A DNA stretch of 64,000 nucleotides from Alviniconcha marisindica (lineage: Eukaryota; Mollusca; Gastropoda; Provannidae). Location: positions 533,632 through 597,631 of the forward strand of contig JABMCL010000746.1 of NCBI GenBank assembly GCA_018857735.1. The letters run 5' to 3'. Below, in pieces: positions 46,045 to 58,000 of this stretch. The notes under the pieces were generated by a model, which searched no databases, was not told the origin of the DNA, and saw only the letters and a list, made by a program, of their open reading frames with translations. A program made the position numbers and the translations under genes. The first letter of the stretch is position 1, and each line of letters begins with the position of its first letter.

Positions 46045-49000
46045 TGCACACACAGAGGAATAAACAGGAATGAACCAAGCCCAAACCCTTATACCAATCC
46101 ACAAGCATGTCAGTGTTTATCACCTATGTCATGACAGCAAGTTTCAACAGAGCAAACCATTGACTTTGAGTATTATCCAACTGTAGCACACAACTACTGC
46201 CGCTAATGATCTTTCCAATAATCCTCTAGCTTCCGGTATGAAGACACTTGTGCAAAGCTTGCTCAGCTTACTAATCCCAATGGCATCCCTACAATGGTGA
46301 CCTATACAGTGTAACTACTCCTGTGAAAGACTGTTCGTATCAAACAACAGGCCTGTCTGTAATTGGATATGATGTCTTAGTCACTTTAATAAGGACATTT
46401 TCATTTAATAAAAATTCCAGTTAACAACTTCTCTTCTCCATCCATTTTTCCCCCTTTTTATTGTTTGAGTCTTTCTATCTTTTCCTTTTAGTTTCCTTTC
46501 ACTTGGCTCTGCTAGACCAAGTCTGATCATGGGTTATCGGTTTTCTCTTCTCTGTTCTTCAAAGGGACACATGTGATATACAACACTGAATTCCAAAACA
46601 TGTTCTGTCCTGTTTGCCACACATTACAGGTGGAGTCTACTGTGACCATATCTGCTGTAGCCACCTCTCCCTTCCTCCCATCTGTCATTTTTAATCACTG
46701 TTTTGTTGTTACTGTTAGTTACGGTACCATTGTTGGGTACCTTCAAGTGCTTTTTTGTTGTTGTTGTTGTTGCTGTCCTAGTGCTATTGTGAAACAGTTT
46801 CAGCCCAGTCTCACTTAACTCCAGACCATTCTTAGTTCCCCACTCAAACACTGAACAACTTAAGAACTCTTTCTTTGTCCGCACCCCCACTGACTGGAAC
46901 CACCTCAGTGACTACCAAGTGAAGGCCCCCACACATGAGGACTTCAAGCAAAGGACAGTCACCCTGGAACCACCTCAGTGACTACCAAGTGAAGGCCCCC
47001 ACACTTGAAGACTTCAAGCAAAGGACAGTCACCCTGGAACCACCTCAGTGACTACCAAGTGAAAAGGGGCCCCCACACTTGAAGACTTCAAGCAAAGGAC
47101 AGCCACCCTGGAACCACCTCAGTGACTACCAAGTGAAGGCCCCCACACTTGAAGACTTCAAGCAAAGGACAGCCACCCTGGAACCACCTCAGTGACTACC
47201 AAGTGAAGGCCCCCACACTTGAAGACTTCAAGCAAAGGACAGCCACCCTGGAACCACCTCAGTGACTACCAAGTGAAGGCCCCCACACTTGAAGACTTCA
47301 AGCAAAGGACAGCCACCCTGGAACCACCTCAGTGACTACCAAGTGAAGGCCCCCACACTTGAAGACTTCAAGCAAAGGACAGCCACCCTGGAACCACCTC
47401 AGTGACTACCAAGTGAAGGCCCCCACACTTGAAGACTTCAAGCAAAGGAAGCCCCCTAAAACCCCCCCCCTCAGTGACTACCAAGTGAAGGCCCCCACAC
47501 TTGAAGACTTCAAGCAAAGGACAGCCACCCTGGAACCACCTCAGTGACTACCAAGTGAAGGCCCCCACACTTGAAGACTTCAAGCAAAGGACAGCCACCC
47601 TGGAACCACCTCAGTGACTACCAAGTGAAGGCCCCCACACTTGAAGACTTCAAGCAAAGGACAGCCACCCTGGAACCACCTCAGTGACTACCAAGTGAAG
47701 GCCCCCACACTTGAAGACTTCAAGCAAAGGACAGCCACCCTGGAACCACCTCAGTGACTACCAAGTGAAGGCCCCCACACTTGAAGACTTCAAGCAAAGG
47801 ACAGCCACCCTGGAACCACCTCAGTGACTACCAAGTGAAGGCCCCCACACTTGAAGACTTCAAGCAAAGGACAGCCACCCTGGAACCACCTCAGTGACTA
47901 CCAAGTGAAGGCCCCCACACTTGAAGACTTCAAGCAAAGGACAGCCACCCTGGAACCACCTCAGTGACTACCAAGTGAAGGCCCCCACACTTGAAGACTT
48001 CAAGCAAAGGACAGCCACCCTGGAACCACCTCAGTGACTACCAAGTGAAGGCCCCCACACTTGAAGACTTCAAGCAAAGGACAGCCACCCTGGAACCACC
48101 TCAGTGACTACCAAGTGAAGGCCCCCACACTTGAAGACTTCAAGCAAAGGACAGCCACCCTGGAACCACCTCAGTGACTACCAAGTGAAGGCCCCCACAC
48201 TTGAAGACTTCAAGCAAAGGACAGCCACCCTGGAACCACCTCAGTGACTACCAATTGAAGGCCCCCACACTTGAAGACTTCAAGCAAAGGACAGCCACCC
48301 TGGAACCACCTCAGTGACTACCAAGTGAAGGCCCCCACACTTGAAGACTTCAAGCAAAGGACAGCCACCCTGGAACCACCTCAGTGACTACCAAGTGAAG
48401 GCCCCCACACTTGAAGACTTCAAGCAAAGGACAGTCACCCTGGAACCACCTCAGTGACTACCAATTGAAGGCCCCCACACTTGAAGACTTCAAGCAAAGG
48501 ACAGCCACCCTGGAACCACCTCAGTGACTACCAAGTGAAGGCCCCCACACTTGAAGACTTCAAGCAAAGGACAGTCACCCAAAGCATCATCTGATTTGCA
48601 CGTGTGCACTCCCCTCCCGTCACATCAATACCTAAAATTAGGTCCAGCGACGTATCACATCAAGATCAAGATCAAATGAGACGGGACACACCAGAAATCT
48701 TTTCTATTGTTATGATTATTTAAAGGAGCCAAATGGGATTCAAATCCAGGGTCCGCCATTCTACACTACACCCCTGTGCCATGATGGCCAAGGGTGTATG
48801 CACCATCGGAGATAGCCTGACTGACCTTGGACTTGTAGATGGGCCAGAGTCTCTCATAGGAGTGTTCATGGGCATAGTACTGCAGGTCAACTCCATACTT
48901 GTAGAACAGATCCTCCAGATTGGGCCAGAACGCTGCTGTTCCATTCCGGATCTGAAATGGGTGCAAAGGCATAACAAGATCAGACAAAACACCAAAAGAG

Positions 49001-52000
49001 TTATGCAGCCTTTTCATAGGATATCCCCCAAAACCAGCACACATTTTCCGTCAAACCGACCTTTTTTCAAGCAACAATGTTATTTTACATGAAAGCAGTC
49101 ACAAAATGGACTTACACAGATCTCATGAAGCTGGTAAATATGACATACAGCAAGTTTGTTTTGGCATTATTCATTTGGCCGCTTGATTTATGTGTGACAA
49201 TTATTTTTATTTGTGTGCTTTCAGCTTCATTTGCATCTCATGTCATTTCTAAAATCAAGAGGGACAATATCCCTCTTTCTCACAAACACACGCACACAAA
49301 TGCACTCTCTATCTAACATGCATGCACACATACCCTCCGTCTCTCTCTCGCTCACACACATATACACCCTCTCCCACTTCCTCCCCCTTTCTTTTTCATG
49401 CACACACACACTTTCTCTCTCTCACTACCCCCCCCCCCCAACCCCCACATCCCCCCCCCCCCAACTCTCTCTCACACACACACACACACACCCTTTCATC
49501 CACATACTCTCTCTCCCTCCACCTCTCTCTCACACATACATGCACTCTCTCCCTTCTCCCCTCCTTTCCTCACCTATTGCTAACCACCTACTACTCACTG
49601 GATTCTTCGGGTTGGTACACAGCTCTCCCTTATCAACACTAGAGCAGTACATGGGTTTGTGGCCCATGGTGACGATCCAAGGTCGAGCAGCACGGTTTTC
49701 TGGCAGGTTCGCTTCTTTCAGGTCAGCTTCCAGCCAGTCATACTGTCGCTTGATGTTGTCGTGCGTGTTCCCCCAGAAGTAGATCTCCGTGTCAAAGCTA
49801 ACGATGTGAGCTGGTCCAATATTCCAGCTGAAACATTCATGGAAAGATGTCAGGGAACTCAGATCTAAACAGGGCAAATTTGCACTGAATTTATCTAACT
49901 GATCAAGCACAACACATGTGTATTTAGGACTTCTTTTTTTCTTTTTTTGGAATATGGGAAATGTTTTTATTAAATCCAATAAAACAACAACAATGCATCT
50001 TGTGCAAGTTTTACTATCACATTGAGTGATATGGCATGGACAAACTCAGAAATTTGAGACATCAAACATTTTAGCTTTGACTTCATTCTTCCCCCTTCTA
50101 TGTGTTAACTCTTAATGTTTTCTACTGGTGTAATCCGTTGCTCAAACTGGGCTTTTTCTACTGGTGTAATTTGTTGCTACAACTGGGCATAACATTTTCT
50201 GCTGGTGTAATGCATTGTTGCCGTCGGTCCCTTTTCCCTCCCAAAGTCAACAGAAATTAATGTACCCATGGCATTACATGTGCAGGTCCCTAGTATCACA
50301 CTGCAAGCTACACACACCTGTAGAACATTCCAGTGCCGTCACCTCCAGGCATGGTGAACCTGTTTCGGTAGTTGGAGAAATTGCTGGAACAAAACCAACA
50401 TCATTTACCACATCTGTCCAATTCACCCTTTTCTGTAACACACCACAATCAATTTCGCCATCAGAATGCAACCACATGTGCATAATATGTACACATTTAT
50501 ACTATTATTATTACAATTATATTTGTGTACGATTAAGTTGGATTCTCGTTTGCCAATTTTCACTGTCATACAAGACTAGCTTGTATCATCACAGCCTAGC
50601 CTGTCACTGATGTCATTACTTGTAATGCCTTTCAAATCTGTCAGCTCATCAGTGAGGGGTAGAGAGTCAATTAATAATTTTACTGTGATCTCTTTATCAG
50701 TGAGGGGTAGAGGGTCAGTTAATAATTTTACTGTGATCTCTTCATCAGTGAGGGGTAGAGGGTCAGTTAATAATTTTACTGTGATCTCTTCATCAGTGAG
50801 GGGTAGAGGGTCAGTTAATAATTTTACTGTGATCTCTTCATCAGTGAGGGGTAGAGGGTCAGTTAATAATTTTACTGTGATCTCTTCATCAGTGAGGGGT
50901 AGAGGGTCAGTTAATAATTTTACTGTGATCTCTTCATCAGTGAGGGGTAGAGGGTCAGTTAATAATTTTACTGTGATCTCTTCATCAGTGAGGGGTAGAG
51001 GGTCAGTTAATAATTTTACTGTGATCTCTTCATCAGTGAGGGGTAGAGGGTCAGTTAATAATTTTACTATGAAAATATGATGTTCTTCTCAACAAACCAA
51101 TAATCTGACTAAACCCCCTGCATCAATTTTACCACTGTGCTGTCACACAGACAGCACAGTGAGATCAGCAAGAATGTCTGGGCGACATTAACACGCTATG
51201 TGATGCACGATTATGTGGGGCCTGGTACTTGCCATGATTGGGTGAACAGGTCAAGCAAGGGACATTACATTAAAATGTCTCAGCTGAGCTAAGACTTACT
51301 GAACTTGTTCATTAACACTTAGTGAGATTGTTCATGATTGTCAAGTAGCTTGTTCATGCTCGGCCGGACAGGTCAAATTATGGGACACGCTAACGTCTCA
51401 GTTGAACTTACTAAGCTTTTTCGTGGTTGCCTGGGCAGGTCATGTACGGCACATAACCAGCTACCACTTGAATCTGCCGCATGAATTCATCACCCACCAG
51501 TGCGTTGTCCTGTAATCACATCTGGGTTGTCATCACATCTAGCTTTTCCAACAGGTCACTTTAGTTCTGGCACTACATTAAGTTATTACTATAATCATGG
51601 ATGCAAACAAATATACTTAACATTACACCTCACTAGACTAACAATGAGTAATCCACAGACTAACAGTCATCATTCATATGCTGTTTGCAGGATCTTTCTG
51701 CTTAAAACAAAACAAAAACGTTACGGTATACATGTACGTAAATGCAGTTTTGGCACTGCATAAAATTATTACTATAATCACAGCAGCAAACAAATATACT
51801 TAACATCACAGTTCACTAGACTAACAATGAGTAATTCTTATTCAAAGATTAACACAATAACAGTTATTGTTTGTAAGCTGTTTACATGATCTTTCTGCTT
51901 TAACAAAAAAACTAAAACAAAAACAAAAACAAAAGTACATATTCATAAATGCAAAGTTTTGGCAATACATTAAGTTATTACTATAATCACAGCTGCAAAC

Positions 52001-55000
52001 AAATACACTTAACATTACACCTCATTAGACTAACAATCAGTAATTCACAGATTAACAGTCATCATTCTCATGCTGTTTACATGATCTTTTCTGCTCTATA
52101 AAAAATGTAAATGTATACATACATGTATACATAAATTTATGCACAGTTAATGCAAGGTGCTTGCTTTAAAAATATCATCCAACAAAAAGTCTTGAAGTAA
52201 AGTTCTCATGTGAGTATAGGCAGACTACTACAACATGCACTACTTACTGTGTCCAAGTCATATGCAAAGTCACCTGTAAAAAACCCAGACAACACACTCA
52301 GTCAATACCTTAAAACTAAGTCAGTCATGAAAAATGGCAAAATCTTCACGAACTAAAATCAGAACAAACCAGAAACAAATTATGTATGGCTGTGCCAACA
52401 AAACAACCGACACCAAAAAAACACCTCACTGGCACACCCATCGACAAGCAGTGCATCTGTCAATCTACCACTCCAAACAACCATTCCACAGTCAATCAAT
52501 CAGTCAGTCAACTGAATAGTTTGGAAAGAAGTCTTTTTAAATTAAGTCTGCGTTACCCAAGAAGTTAGGCAGTAATGAGCACACACTGCTTGACACCTAC
52601 CAAAGTGCATTATCATGTCAAAGTTGCCCTTTTTAGCATCCAGCTGCAGCAAGAAGTCTGTTTAAATTAAGCCTGCGTTACCCAAGAAGTTAGGCAGTAA
52701 TGAGCACACACAGCTTGACACCTACCAACATGCATTATCATGTCAAAGTTGCCCTGATCAGCATCCAGCTGCAGCAAGAAGTCTGTTTAAATTCAGTACA
52801 GCAAGAAGTCTGTTTAAATTCAGTCTGTGTTACCCAAGAAGTTAGGCAGTAATGAGCACACACAGCTTGACACCTACCAACATGCATTATCATGTCAAAG
52901 TTGCCCTGATCAGCATCCAGCTGCAGCAAGAAGTCTGTTTAAATTCAGTCTGTGACCGTGTTACCCAAGAAGTTAGGCAGTAATGAGCACACACAGCTTG
53001 ACACCCAACGTGCATTATCATGTCAAAGTTGCCCTGATCAGCATCCAGATGCAACAAGAAGTCTGTTTAAATTCAGTCTGTGTTACCCAAGAAGTTAGGC
53101 AGTAATGAGCACACACAGCTTGACACCTACCAACGTGCATTATCATGTCAAAGTTGCCCTGTTCAGCATCCAGCTGCAGCAAAGGTAGGGCCCTTGCATT
53201 GTCGTTGCCCATGTCTCCATACACTACAATGTTGGGACTCCAGGCAGATCCATCTTTGATGGCTCTGAAGGTGAACTTCTCACTCCATCCATCGTTCCCT
53301 CCAACGATGTATGCTGTCAAACAACATCTTTCATTCAGTTTTAGAATACGCAAGATTAGCATGGGAGGGTGGGTGCCAGTCTCTTTGGGGTGGGGAGGGG
53401 GGGGGGGGGGGGGGATGGAAAGGGGCTGGGGGCCTGGGGGTATCCAGCAATGATGGAGAGCTTTTCTTTTTTTGCAGGGGTGGCAGTTTTATATATATAT
53501 ATATATATATATGCCTAGCTAATAATAATAATTATAATAATAAAAGTATTTTTAAAGCGCAAAATCTTGTCCCTATAGACTATTCTAAGCCCATACACAC
53601 ACACACAAACACACACAGAGGCACTCGCACACACAAGCATTCTGACTATACAAAGCTAAATATACTGTGAGCAGTTACTGGACGCTTTAAATATTACAGC
53701 ACCAAATGTTTTTGTGACTACCTGAAGGAGCCTCTTTTGGGTCAATATTTGGAATACAAAAAAAGACTGAGAGTGAAGTTGGGACTTAAGAAGGCAGGTC
53801 ACTAGATCATTGACGTCAAGTAATGTCAAATAAAATTTCTCAAATTAATACCATATTTCTGGCCCGGCTTCAGCCCAGTCATCTTGGCCCTGTGGATGTA
53901 CATGGTGCGATGCAGCTTCCCCCCATCCACAAACTTGGTCACCATACCGTTGGCACTTTGCTGGAAATTAGACTGGCCATACCACACTGTAGATCCACTT
54001 GTGTAGTTTTGGGTCACCCATGTGACCCACATCTCGGTTGGACCATCTGCAGGACAGGAACAACACAGACAGATTTCAAAGTAGCAATAAACTGCATTGA
54101 AAATGTTAACTTGAACTCTAGATTTAGTGGAGATGTACTATAACCAAATCTGCTTTATCGGTCAGCAGGTGTGCAGCCACTCTTCAGGTGTATTAAAAAA
54201 TAAATTTTGAAACATCAAACTGTACTTTTATAAACAGTAAGAGGTGACTTTACATTTACAACAACAAAAGATTTGAACAAGATAAGATAGCTCTAGAAAA
54301 AGTATCCTAACAGATGCACATTATCCCACAGGTGCTGTAAGGACAGCATGCACATGATCCAACATTTCTGGGGTTACCAGTTAGTTTGGAGTTTTGTTTG
54401 TTGCATTTTTTAAAAGCCCACATGGAGAAGAAGAAAAAAAGTAAATACACTTATAACTTAAGTCATATAATTATAATCACAAAATAGAATAAGAGTAATT
54501 TTTTTAGGACACATTTTTTGTTTTGTTTTTGTAATTTAAAACAAATCTTTACTATACCCCAGCCACAAATGTATGGGCTGGGAGGAGGAGGGGGGTATAT
54601 ATCAATTATCATATATAAATCTGGTATTTATAATACTGAAGTCTCCATGTCCCCATGTCCAGACATTATCTTCTTAACTGTTCAGTCTTTTGTAATCCAA
54701 CTTGGTCTGGTGGTGCATCACCATACTGGCTTGCTATTATCAAGGTCAAGGTCACAGTGAAGGCTCATATAAGTGAATTACTGAATTATGATGGAGAGGG
54801 GGAAAAAGCTCTTGAAAATGAACGAAAGCATATATCTGACTGGACTAACACTTCAGTTTTCGCATTTGAATCAAGTGATTGTTTGTCTTCTAGTTCATCA
54901 AACAGCTTCACTCTCCATCAGTAGCCCACACAACAGCCACTCTAAAACTGACCTCTTGCCACCCTCCGACTGACACAAGAACCTGTGTTTCATTGTTTCC

Positions 55001-58000
55001 TTGATTTTGATTAGGGAGAAGCTTGACCTCTGAATCTGAGTCTGCTTTGCCTGCTGGCCATCTTGGGCAGTCCCTTCCCAAGTTTTCTAGCCAGTAGGTC
55101 TCACTCGGAATCAGGTCTCACTCGGAATCAGGTCTCACTCAGAATCAGGTCTCACTCAGAATCAGGTCTCACTCAGACTCGGAATCGGGTCTCATTCAGA
55201 ATCAGGTCTCACTCAGAATCAGGTCTCACTCGGAATCAGGTCTCACTTGGAATCAGGTCTCACTTGGAATCAGGTCTCACTCAGAATCAGGTCTCACTTG
55301 GAATCACTTTGGGCACGTTCCTGTGCATTCTTTGGTTTGCTCTTAAAATCTGTCAGATGGCATACTTGGCACTTGCAGTGTTTATCTGCCTGACCCATCC
55401 AAGATTCATCCAACCCTATTCTGCTGCCCTTTGTGTCTTTCACAGCCTCATGGAGTGGGCTGTGGTGGTTTGCTACAGCACCTTTGATAGGTGTGCATCC
55501 TCCTAATGCTAGCATCTTCAACACTTCCATACACTCCAGTGCCAGTAACCAAAATAGGATAAAAAGACAATTTTCATTTATCATATTTCATCACTTTCCA
55601 GTCTGTTGCTTGAAAAAAGGGGTGTAGCCCAAATGTTTGCTTGTGTTTTGGGTTGCCCTGTTAAAATCATAATTCTTTTTAACCTTTTGGGTGCTTGTAT
55701 CATATATTCCATCTGGTTAGCATCAGTCAGAGGTCTAGCATGAACCACATGGTCTCAGTAGGCATGTCCTGACCTTTGTGGTTCCCAGTATGACATCCAT
55801 TGCCTTGTTATGCATTCTGTCCAGCTTTAGCAGATTGGTGGCACTGACTGAAGGAATCATTTATAAACTGAACTGTGTATTTTATAAAACTCAATTGTAT
55901 CAAAATGTTCTGTGTTTTTAACAGATGACTGTTTTACACCAAGCACTCTGACTCGTCTGAATCTGTTAAATTGTACGCACTCTCTCTCTCTCCCTCTCTG
56001 CATGCATGTGTACATGTGTGTGTGCTCTATAAAAGTATGACGGTCCTATAATACTTTATAAACAGATCCCTGTCACAATAAAAGGATCAAATCTTTCATT
56101 GCATAAATCTGAAAAGGAACAAGGACCAGAGTGTTCATGCATAATCAACACACAGGAGTTAATCAGCTTTCAAAAGATGTCATATAAGCAAACAAAAAAG
56201 ACCTGAGTCGCCCATGGTAACCCTCACCTGGCATGCATGTAAATACAAGGTACGTAAACTCTACCAGCGGTACATCTTAATTAACCCCCTTGTGTGTTGA
56301 TTTTTTTTATTGCTATATATCACTTAATTATAGTTAGGCTGATCTCAAAGGTGGGGGGGGGGGGGGGGGGAATCATTATAATAAATACCAACTGTTGCCC
56401 ATTTTTTAATCTTGTTGTTGTTGTTTACATTATACACTAATGCAATACATATACATATATCCATGTAAAGTGATATTTTGCAGGTTCCAGTTCAGTGTTG
56501 CTTTATGTCCGCAGAGACTGTATGGGACTATTGGGTGGATTTTAGTAAACATGGTGCTTAACGTTCACAGAAACCACAAGGCTTTTAGGGACGGGAAAGG
56601 GGTAGGAGGGGGGGGAGAGGGAGATTATATACCTATCGCTACAACTGTCACACCAATATTCCTGCATTAAGATGGGCAGAAATGAGACCCATTTAATGTT
56701 CAGTAGGAGTGAGGACAAATCCAGCAGTGTCCACAAACCACAATTTTTTGAAGAAGAGAAGCCAAAGGGTCTGAGGTCCTTCCATTTACCAGCCCAACGC
56801 CTTACCCACAGAAAACCCGACTATGGACTGGATTTTGCTGGGTTATCATTATGTAGCTTATTTGATCTAGGTCAAGAATTGAGTGGGGATAATTAATTGT
56901 ATTTAATATGCTGTTCTGGGAATTTTCTTCATTAGAATTTAGATGTAGTCTTGGTTGTCAGTGTAACTAGTTCATGATAAATATTGTTGTGAGAGTAGGA
57001 GGATGGGTTCTTTCTAAGTTAGTGAAATAATTGTGATGTTTAGTATTTTTCTTTTTAGGGTGACAGAGTTCTGTCCCCTGAGTTCCTAATAGAAATACTT
57101 ATGATGTTATCATCGAAGTGATGTCATAACGTTATGCACAAAAAAAGTTTTTACATCACAGATCATCAGCCATGCCCTAACCAACAACTTTCTGGGGCCT
57201 TTATCAAACTGATAAGGTATGTGCATCTAGCCAGTGTTTTTAATATGATATTGATATATATTCCTTCTATGGTATCTGATAGGTTTAATTTCATGGCTCA
57301 TTTACTTGTTTGTCTTATGTATTTATTCTATTATTTTGTCATTTAATTTCTTTGGGGATTATAATCATGGTCCATGGGGTGGTGAAGTAGGCTTTGTAAC
57401 CTTGTGCCTGCTATTATAGTTGAAAATATATTATGGTCCACATTATTCCTTGTAGGAGTATTGAATATATTGACCTGAATTGTTTTCAGCAGTTACCTTG
57501 TGTCAGCTATTTTTTTTATTCCCAGTGTTTGTCTGGAAGGTAGGAGTCTTTTGTCTAGTATTGCTGTTATTTTATATGACTGATATAATGCTGATTGGCA
57601 AGTTGTTCTGATATTTTTCTTCTTCTTTTCTTGTACATGGTAAAAACAAAAACAAATTAAAAAAAGACATATACACCAATAACTATAACAACTACAACTA
57701 CGACTTTATTAAACCAAGGCTACAGACCATCAGCGTCATCTGGTGTTCTGTGCGTTTAGTCATTATGGTATGAACAAACCCGCCAGTGGCAAGAAAATCT
57801 ACATTTAAACTACCACACCGGCAACATCCACTCTGTCATGCATGCATAGATCTACCTCCACCAGACCCACCCTCTACTCATTTCTCATCTCTACCCATAC
57901 TTTGCTCTCTCTCTCAAATCCAAAACTGTCTTGATGAAATGGGGATCTCAAAACATCCATTTTGATTCTCTCTCTCCAAAATCTTCCTATATAACAATGT

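Noticed and set aside
46894..48580. Regular direct repeats resembling a CRISPR array
   Set aside because: The 70-bp units are contiguous with no unique spacers, the DNA is animal, and the unit derives from a reverse-transcriptase reading frame.
49213..49782. 189-codon Ser/His/Thr/Pro-rich frame
   Set aside because: It comes from CT/CA low-complexity intron sequence plus the reverse strand of ACP7-like exon 7.
50610..51080. 156-codon open frame with 16-residue repeats
   Set aside because: It is the 48-bp minisatellite read through, because 48 is divisible by three. It lies inside an intron on the opposite strand and has no homology or splice support.
52605..53081. Extra coding exons of the ACP7-like gene
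   Set aside because: The copies hold only the last ~48 bases of exon 3. Splicing them in after exon 3 creates a stop, so they are treated as duplicated exon edges, not exons.
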